Assembly: GCA_041485385.1 (NCBI GenBank)
Contig: JBGPJM010000134.1
Location: 1 to 13,439 of the forward strand
Direction of reading: 5' to 3'
From: JBGPJM01 sp041485385
GTDB taxonomy: Bacteria > Planctomycetota > Phycisphaerae > Phycisphaerales > UBA1924
DNA length: 13,439 nt
The number at the start of each line of letters is the position of its first letter. Positions within the stretch are counted from its first letter, which is position 1. The translations under genes were made by a program, and so were the position numbers. Below are positions 7,764-13,439 of the stretch, piece after piece. Under the pieces are notes generated by a model. That model was not told the DNA's origin and did no database searches. It saw only the letters and a list, made by a program, of their open reading frames with translations.

Positions 7764-8378
7764 ATGAACGTTCATGCGCGAGCCATCATCACGGCCCTGG
7801 TATCGGCCAGCCTGCTTGCGGGCGCCTGCGAGGAGGTGGCGTCCAACGGGTCGGCCTCGACGGGGGCACCGCCGCCGGCGGATGCGGAGTATCTGGACAC
7901 CGACACGACGCCGAGTGCCGTGATGCTGCATGTGGCGCGTGTGAAGCAGCCGCAGCAGGCGCAGGCCGCGGCGGATCTGAAGGGGATGTGGGTGCCGGCG
8001 ACGGGGTGGACGGCGCCGGTGGAGGCGGTGAACGATCAGCGCGGCGGGACGACGCTGGGGCTGAAGTTCTCCACCAGCGCGATCATCGGGGGGGAGTTCT
8101 GGGTGATCGCGCCGGTGCCGCTGACGGACCGGGTGAAGGCGGGTGACACGGTGACGGTGCAGGGGAAGATCCAGGACATCGAGGTGAAGTACGTCGGGCC
8201 GGTGCCGACGTACCGGATCATCCTGGAGCAGGCGCGGATCCTGGAGCACCAGAAGAGGCGAGCGGTGGGGCGGCGCGGTCGCGATCGGATGCGTACACAG
8301 CGCGGCGTGGCCGCAACGAAGACCGTCCACAGAGGTCACAGAGGTATCACAGAGGACACAGAGAAAACAAGGGATTGA
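7764..8378 (+). CDS. Small exported protein, putative lipoprotein with OB-fold-like C-terminal half
   Basis: 204 residues from ATG 7764. Residues 1-22 are a signal peptide ending LLAGAC; Cys22 could be lipidated, though the -3 position is Ala rather than the usual Leu, so a lipoprotein is likely but not certain. A Ala/Pro-rich linker follows (~24-48). Residues ~100-160 alternate strand-like segments, including AGDTVTVQGKIQDIEVKY and YRIILEQARIL, which recall the tRNA_anti-like OB folds seen in planctomycete exported proteins; this is inference. The last ~40 residues (after EHQKR) are basic and low-complexity. Codons 189-202 lie inside a CACAGAGG repeat array, so this end is probably not ancestral. 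A GATAAACT at 7721-7728 could supply a -10. GGGGAT six bases upstream is a weak SD. Confidence 0.75.
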   Translation: MNVHARAIITALVSASLLAGACEEVASNGSASTGAPPPADAEYLDTDTTPSAVMLHVARVKQPQQAQAAADLKGMWVPATGWTAPVEAVNDQRGGTTLGLKFSTSAIIGGEFWVIAPVPLTDRVKAGDTVTVQGKIQDIEVKYVGPVPTYRIILEQARILEHQKRRAVGRRGRDRMRTQRGVAATKTVHRGHRGITEDTEKTRD

Positions 8379-8412
8379 GGCTCCAACGTGAGGATCACGA
8401 AGAACTCGAAGG
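8328..8412 (+). repeat. CACAGAGG tandem array followed by CACGAAG-type repeats
   Basis: The octamer CACAGAGG occurs at 8328-8335, 8337-8344 and 8348-8355, with a variant (CACAGAGA) at 8357-8364, separated by one to three bases and followed by an A-run. After a short spacer, CACGAAGAACTCGAAGG lies at 8396-8412. This two-part arrangement matches a short dispersed repeat I recall from several planctomycete and other environmental genomes. Its reverse reading gives LCVLC / TSVTSV-like peptides often mistaken for protein. It overlaps the 3' end of the lipoprotein ORF and ends about 80 bp before the next gene. Its role is unknown. Confidence 0.7.
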
Positions 8413-8491
8413 GGTAATGAAGGCATGATTGAAGGGGGCCTCGTTGCTACACTCCCGGCTTCAGGGGTCGCCCACCCTGCGAGTACACATC

Positions 8492-10639
8492 ATGCGGTTC
8501 AATCGAGAGATCCGCGGATCCGCGGCTGTATCTACGCATTGGCTGATGGAGGCGTTGGAGGAGCGGACGCTCTTCGGCGGGTCGCCGTTCCCGAGCCTGG
8601 CGCTGCTGGAGGACCCGACGAACCCGGTCGTCGAGCTCACGACGGAGCGCGGGAACATCTTCATCGAGCTGCTGGCCAACCAGGCGCCGCTGACGGTCGC
8701 GGCGTACCTGAACGTTCTCGACAGCCGCTCGGCGACGAACCAGACGTTCTTCAGCGACGTGCGGCCGGGCGTCTCGCTGACGGGCGGCACGTGGTACTGG
8801 TTCGAGCCCGCCTCCCCGGGCGACTACGGCTCGGACGTGCTCAACCAGTTCGGTGGAGACGGGCTCGCGGGTGCGGGCGAGGGCGGGCGTGCCAATGCGC
8901 AGCGCACCATCGCGACCACGATTTTCCATTACAGTCCGACGCCCGGCTCGGGCCTGCCGCAGTACCTGGTCTTCAACCTTGCCGACAACAGCGCCACGCG
9001 CGACCCGCATGAGTTCGTGGTCTTCGCGCGCGTGGTCGACGATGCCTCGTGGTCGGTGGTGCTCGACATCACCTCGCTCCCGCCGGGCAACTTCGGCACT
9101 GCGCCCAACGTGTACCCGGGGATCGAGGTCTACCTCCCCAGCGTGCCGCTGACCCATGCCTATGCCCCCGGCGATCCCGCGTCGCCGGACCTGGTGGTGC
9201 ACACCTGGGACACGCAGCTGGTCAAGGCCCAGGGCGCGCCCGATTACTACCGTCACGCGATCTACTCGGCGGAGGGGTTCACGGGCTCCACGATCAGCGA
9301 GTTCATCCCGATCGAGAATCCCAACGCTGAGCCGGTGTACTACGAGATCCGCACACGCTACGAGCGCCAGCCGGGCTCGTTCCGGGACACGCGGGACGGC
9401 ATCGTGGTCCGCGGGGTGATCGGGGCGGGGTCGCGCGGCGGGTACACCATGAGCACGGTGGCGACGTGGATGAGCGCCAACGTGTACGCCGGCGTGCCCT
9501 ACGCGCTGGAGGTTCTCTCCACGCTGCCGGTGGCCGCGTCGCTGAGCCATTACGACTTCCTGATCGGCACCGGAGAGTCTCTGGTCTCGACGCTGGCGAC
9601 GAGCTGGTTCTTCCAGGAGGTGATCGTCAACGACCGGGGCACGCACGATTTCCTGGTCTGGGTGAATCCCTCGGACCAGCAGGGGACGGTGACGGTGACG
9701 TTTACGGCCGACGGGGGGGCGACGCTGGCGCCGTTCGTCATGCCGATCGACCGCTTCCGGCGCGGCGGGCTGAACGTGCTGATGGCGGGGGTGCCCGTGG
9801 GGCATTACGCCGCGTCGGTCGTGTCGACGGTGCCGGTGCTGGCCTCGCTCTCGCACTACGGCCTGACGGCGCTGGGTCCGCCGGTGGACGGGTTCGCGAC
9901 GATCGGAGCGACCGGCGCGGCCTCGGCGGTGGGGGTGGTGCCGATGGCCATCCAGGGCGGGGTCGGGACCTTCTCCTTCTTCAACCCGGGGAGCTCCGCG
10001 GCGGTGGTCAGCGTCGACCTCTACGAGCCGGGCTCGGCGACGCCGGTGTTCTCGATGACGGATGCCGCGACGGTCGCGCCGGGCGAGCGGGCCGAACTTC
10101 TCGTGCCGGGCTTTTCCGAGACGCTGAGCGCGGTGTACACGTCCACGCAGCCGATCCATGCGTCGTATTCGCTGCTGCGGAACGACGACAGCTACGGCTC
10201 GGTCGTGGCCGTGAGCGCCGGGAACGAGTTCCGCTTCGCGGAGGGGTTCACCGATCCGACGCGGACAGGGCCGAACCTCCTGGAGGAGCACCTGACGGTG
10301 TTCAACCCGCTGGGGGCGGCGCTGGGGCTGGCGGTGCAGGACGCGCAGGTCACCTTCACGTTCCGCTCCACCGACGGCTCGTCGTTCTCGATCAACCAGA
10401 CGGTGGCGGGGGGCACGGGCGCGCACCTGGAGATCTCGGTGCTGCGGCAGATCATCGACCGGGCCAACGACAACGGGCTGTTCTATTACTCGGTGGACGT
10501 GACCAGCGACGTGCCGATCATCGCGGAGTTCATGCACACCGACATCCACGCGTCCGGCCCGAACACACGCACGGGCGGGTTCTCGTTGTCCGGCACGAAC
10601 TTCGGGGCGGTGACGCGGTTGGATCAGCTCGGCGGTTGA
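8492..10639 (+). CDS. Exported protein with LEPR-XLL-like leader, cyclophilin-like domain and four beta-sandwich repeats
   Basis: 715 residues from ATG 8492, preferred over an upstream TTG because the product then begins MRFNREIRG and reaches MEALEERTLF at 19-28. That motif resembles the planctomycete LEPR-XLL export-associated leader. Residues ~46-196 look like a cyclophilin-type peptidyl-prolyl isomerase domain: VELTTERGNIFIELLANQAP, TVAAYLNVL, a GG.WY segment, QYLVFNLADN, HEFVVFARV. Several catalytic positions differ from standard cyclophilins, so activity is doubtful. Residues ~256-685 form four diverged repeats of ~100 residues, each with an F/W..NP strand and a closing ST-PV-ASLSHY segment (STLPVAASLSHY, STVPVLASLSHY, STQPIHASYS, SDVPIIAEFMH). 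No dockerin tail is present. Likely a cell-surface or secreted protein; function unknown. SD is weak. Confidence 0.85.
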   Translation: MRFNREIRGSAAVSTHWLMEALEERTLFGGSPFPSLALLEDPTNPVVELTTERGNIFIELLANQAPLTVAAYLNVLDSRSATNQTFFSDVRPGVSLTGGTWYWFEPASPGDYGSDVLNQFGGDGLAGAGEGGRANAQRTIATTIFHYSPTPGSGLPQYLVFNLADNSATRDPHEFVVFARVVDDASWSVVLDITSLPPGNFGTAPNVYPGIEVYLPSVPLTHAYAPGDPASPDLVVHTWDTQLVKAQGAPDYYRHAIYSAEGFTGSTISEFIPIENPNAEPVYYEIRTRYERQPGSFRDTRDGIVVRGVIGAGSRGGYTMSTVATWMSANVYAGVPYALEVLSTLPVAASLSHYDFLIGTGESLVSTLATSWFFQEVIVNDRGTHDFLVWVNPSDQQGTVTVTFTADGGATLAPFVMPIDRFRRGGLNVLMAGVPVGHYAASVVSTVPVLASLSHYGLTALGPPVDGFATIGATGAASAVGVVPMAIQGGVGTFSFFNPGSSAAVVSVDLYEPGSATPVFSMTDAATVAPGERAELLVPGFSETLSAVYTSTQPIHASYSLLRNDDSYGSVVAVSAGNEFRFAEGFTDPTRTGPNLLEEHLTVFNPLGAALGLAVQDAQVTFTFRSTDGSSFSINQTVAGGTGAHLEISVLRQIIDRANDNGLFYYSVDVTSDVPIIAEFMHTDIHASGPNTRTGGFSLSGTNFGAVTRLDQLGG

Positions 10640-10675
10640 GAGTACGGGCGCGAAGCGAGGGGCACGCCCACCCCT

Positions 10676-10885
10676 CATCACTCGCCACTTCGGCGCGTTT
10701 TCGCGGGGCGTGCGCCCGCCCCTCGCTTGCGCGTCGGGTTCGTTGCTCGCCACTTCGGCAGGGTTCCACGGGGCGTGCGCCTGCCCCTCGCTTGCGCGTC
10801 GGGTTCGTTGCTCGCCACTTCGGCAGGGTTCCGCGGGGCGTGCGCCTGCCCCTCGCTTGCGCGTCGGGTTCGTTGCGCGTCGGGG
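10676..10885. repeat. 65-bp tandem repeats (three copies plus a partial) of planctomycete intergenic type
   Basis: Copies lie at 10676-10740, 10741-10805 and 10806-10870, with a partial copy from 10871. Copies two and three differ by one base; copy one is diverged at its first bases and in the middle. Each holds GCCCCTCGCTTGCGCGTCGG (first copy) or its near variant and CTCGCCACTTCGG. Reverse reading gives NPTRKRG and NEPDAQAR-like peptides, which are familiar spurious products in planctomycete annotations. An inverted match to the unit (AAGCGAGGGGC, 10653-10663) lies just upstream, so a long-loop hairpin with 10718-10728 is possible. The array fills the gap between two convergent genes and may serve as a bidirectional terminator. 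Confidence 0.85.
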
Positions 10886-10894
10886 TTGTCTGGA

Positions 10895-11362
10895 TCAGGC
10901 CGCGGCGGCTCTCTCGAGGACCTCGATGGCGTCGACGACGCTGGCCTTGATGGGGAAGACGCTGTCGAGGCGGGTGAGCTTGAAGATGCCTTCGACGCGG
11001 TGCTGGGCCTTGGCGACGGCGATCTGGCCGCCGTTGGCCTTCACGCGCTCCAGCAGGTGGACGAGCATGTAGAGGCACGAGGAGTCGAGGTACTCGACGT
11101 TCTGCAGGTCAACGACGAGGTTGGGCACGTTCTCGTGCTTCTCGAGGTTCGCCTGGAGCTCGGAGGTCAGCTCGGCCACCTTGGGGGCGGTGAGCTCGGG
11201 GTCGAGGACCGTGGCGACCATGGTGCGGCCGATGATCTCGTACTTGACCGTGTCGACCTTGCCGCGCAGGGGCGAGGGCTGGTTGATCGGCGCGGACGGG
11301 CGGGGCTTGCCGGCGCCTTTTCGATTTCCGGGCGCCAACTTGTTGAGCAGGCTTCGCAACAT
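10895..11362 (-). CDS. STAS-domain protein (anti-sigma factor antagonist-like)
   Basis: 155 residues. The first ~37 are a basic, Pro-rich arm (NKLAPGNRKGAGKPRPSAP) not found in minimal SpoIIAA-type proteins. Residues ~38-150 form a STAS domain: VKYEIIGRTMVATV, NLVVDLQNVEYLDSSCLYML (81-100), then a conserved helix and VAKAQHRVEGIFKLTRLDSV. The DSS at 93-95 is the site where a partner kinase phosphorylates Ser in anti-anti-sigma factors; the usual next residue is Gly but here is Cys96. A role in partner-switching regulation is the family inference; no RsbW-like kinase or phosphatase is in view. ATG 11362 has only a weak SD. It follows the small gene on the same strand with a 62-bp gap. Its 3' side meets the 65-bp repeats. 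Confidence 0.9.
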   Translation of the reverse strand: MLRSLLNKLAPGNRKGAGKPRPSAPINQPSPLRGKVDTVKYEIIGRTMVATVLDPELTAPKVAELTSELQANLEKHENVPNLVVDLQNVEYLDSSCLYMLVHLLERVKANGGQIAVAKAQHRVEGIFKLTRLDSVFPIKASVVDAIEVLERAAAA

Positions 11363-11424
11363 ACTTCACACCATGTTCAAGGAGCTTCGGGGCAGCCCGG
11401 CGTGCCGCGGCGCACAGGGCGGGA

Positions 11425-11646
11425 TTAGTCGTTCCGCTCGGTCAGGCGGAGGGCGGTGGCCCGGCCGTAGGCGGAGCCGGGGGCCTTGGGGGCGGTCTCG
11501 GGGGTGGCGCCCAGGGCGAGGGGGGTCGCGGTGGCGGCGGGAGCGATCGGACGCGGGGCCTGGCCGGACAACCGCCGGTCGCGGGCGGCCTCGCGGTTTC
11601 GATCCAGCTTCCCGAGGATCGACTTCACGTGATCGAAAGTGCTCAT
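11425..11646 (-). CDS. Small conserved-looking protein of unknown function, upstream of the STAS gene
   Basis: 73 residues, starting MSTFDHVKSILGKLDRNREA. Three ATG codons run in succession (11652, 11649, 11646); GGAGG ends immediately before the first, so the third, six bases away, is the best-placed start. The N-terminal ~30 residues form a charged helix (HVKSILGKLDRNREAARDRR); the rest is Ala/Pro/Thr-rich and probably disordered, ending RATALRLTERND. No membrane segment or known domain is visible. The strong SD and the placement 62 bp ahead of the STAS gene on the same strand argue that it is real and may be cotranscribed. Function cannot be assigned. Confidence 0.6.
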   Translation of the reverse strand: MSTFDHVKSILGKLDRNREAARDRRLSGQAPRPIAPAATATPLALGATPETAPKAPGSAYGRATALRLTERND

Positions 11647-11652
11647 CATCAT

Positions 11653-11657
11653 CCTCC
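11653..11657 (-). promoter_or_regulatory. Ribosome binding site abutting a triple ATG
   Basis: GGAGG on the minus strand sits directly against ATG-ATG-ATG. Spacing to the three starts is 0, 3 and 6 bases, so only the third has normal spacing. This decides the start of the small protein. Confidence 0.6.
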
Positions 11658-12030
11658 GTGGGCCGGGCGAATCCGTCTCGCCGCGGCCGTCTTTTCGATC
11701 CGGGCCGTCCTAGCCCGGACTCTCGACCCACCCTGTGGGGGGCGGGTGTTCTCTCGGCGGTCCATCCGCGTTTGCGCAGATGCGCCGCTGTCTACATCTT
11801 TCGGTCCTTGGGCGGGCGCACTTGCCGCGCATCGGCTGCGGGTCGGCGAGGAGCGGCAGGACGTACGGCTTGTGCCGGTTGGCATGATCGTCGGGGTGCT
11901 GTAACCTAGGCGGCTCCGCCGCCCCCCCCGCCCCCTCTCCCGTTCATCGGGCGTGCCCGGACAAGGCGGGGGGACGTACATTCCCGGTCCCGGCCGCGCT
12001 CTCACGCTTGCTCATCCTCGAATTTTCCCC
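11658..12030. other. Intergenic gap between the divergent small gene and the ABC ATPase gene
   Basis: About 370 bp without a gene I can support. It should hold the promoters of both divergent genes. A C8 run lies at 11922-11929, and a small GGCGG/CCGCC stem at 11909-11920. A TCGAAT hexamer at 12018-12023 ends seven bases before the ATG at 12031. Frames open on both strands here look compositional. Confidence 0.45.
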
Positions 12031-13170
<1,140 letters not shown>

Positions 13171-13304
13171 CGGGTGCCGGACGGGGCGTGCGTCCAACTC
13201 AGCGCGACCGGGGCGTCACTTGGTGAGTCAATCGGCGCGATCCCGATAGGCCACGTTCGGGCGCTGGGTGCCGCACAAATCGGAGTTATACCTCCAGATT
13301 TCCC

Positions 13305-13333
13305 TTGCTCCCGGCGCGGGGTTGAGATACGGT
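13305..13333 (+). promoter_or_regulatory. Putative sigma-70 promoter with a dyad over the -10
   Basis: TTGCTC (13305-13310) and TACGGT (13328-13333) are 17 bases apart, the ideal spacing. A dyad GTTGA-N7-TCAAC (13321-13337) spans the -10 element and could be an operator. A second perfect inverted repeat, GGCCGCG-TT-CGCGGCC (13340-13355), would fall in the start region or leader of the transcript. The following gene starts at 13396. Confidence 0.45.
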
Positions 13334-13395
13334 CAACCTGGCCGCGTTCGCGGCCGCACAGATTCCCCCAACCGGCTTGCCGAAGGAGCACGCAC

Positions 13396-13439
13396 ATGGC
13401 GATTCGTCATGAAGTGCAGGCGGTTATCTCATCCCTGCG
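13396..13439 (+). CDS. 5' end of a gene cut by the window edge
   Basis: Only 14 full codons are visible: MAIRHEVQAVISSL. The ATG at 13396 is supported by AAGGAG seven bases upstream and by the promoter-like elements at 13305-13333. There is no signal peptide at the extreme N-terminus. Too little is present for a functional call. Confidence 0.6.
   Translation, partial: MAIRHEVQAVISSL

Noticed and set aside
8447..10753. 768-codon minus-strand frame opposite the cyclophilin-like protein
   Set aside because: Arg/His-rich with no domain and mirrors the codon phase of the plus-strand gene. Its first residues come from the intergenic repeat (NEPDAQAR).
11629..11904. 91-residue plus-strand ORF ending RLVPVGMIVGVL
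   Set aside because: The C-terminal part looks somewhat protein-like and could be a gene remnant, but the start lies antisense to the small gene, there is no SD, and no family is recognisable.
11909..11920. GGCGG-CT-CCGCC hairpin before the ABC ATPase gene
   Set aside because: A five-bp stem with a two-base loop is sterically poor and such GC dyads are frequent by chance here.

Overview
The window looks like a piece of a high-GC planctomycete chromosome, most likely class Phycisphaerae. Four sequence signs point there: secreted proteins ending in paired dockerin-like repeats with the core NSQDFFDFL; an N-terminal MEALEERTLF motif of the planctomycete LEPR-XLL type; a gene for the planctomycete membrane protein that ends in a CPxCGYDL...CPECG zinc ribbon; and intergenic repeats whose reverse reading gives NPTRKRG / NEPDAQAR-like peptides, commonly seen in planctomycete annotations. 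This assignment is inference from recognised patterns, not from a search.

Layout. 1-1132 (+): 3' end of a secreted protein made of near-identical ~150-residue PPC-like repeats, with a C-terminal dockerin-like pair. 1133-1446: gap with a strong hairpin. 1447-~2173 (+): frameshifted zinc-ribbon membrane protein, degraded at its 3' end. 2270-3640 (-): a second secreted protein with the same type of dockerin-like tail. 3839-4825 (-): Tat-exported calcineurin-like phosphoesterase. 4871-5215 (+): small multidrug resistance (SMR) transporter of the Gdx (guanidinium exporter) subtype, divergent from the phosphoesterase with only 45 bp between. 5381-6202 (-) and 6278-7609 (-): SAM methyltransferase and CNNM/CBS/CorC_HlyC membrane protein, possibly one transcription unit. 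7764-8378 (+): small putative lipoprotein whose C-terminus runs into a CACAGAGG repeat element. 8492-10639 (+): large surface or secreted protein with a LEPR-XLL-like leader, a cyclophilin-like domain and four beta-sandwich-like repeats. 10676-10885: tandem 65-bp repeats between convergent genes. 10895-11362 (-) and 11425-11646 (-): STAS-domain protein preceded by a small unknown protein. 12031-13170 (+): MalK/UgpC-type ABC ATPase with no permease in view. 13396-end (+): first codons of another gene with its own promoter-like region.

Most genes stand alone or in pairs; there is no large operon and no clear multi-gene defence or biosynthetic system. The accessory flavour comes from the repeat-rich secreted proteins, the decayed zinc-ribbon gene and the two families of dispersed intergenic repeats. 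The most unusual single gene is the cyclophilin / four-repeat fusion at 8492-10639.
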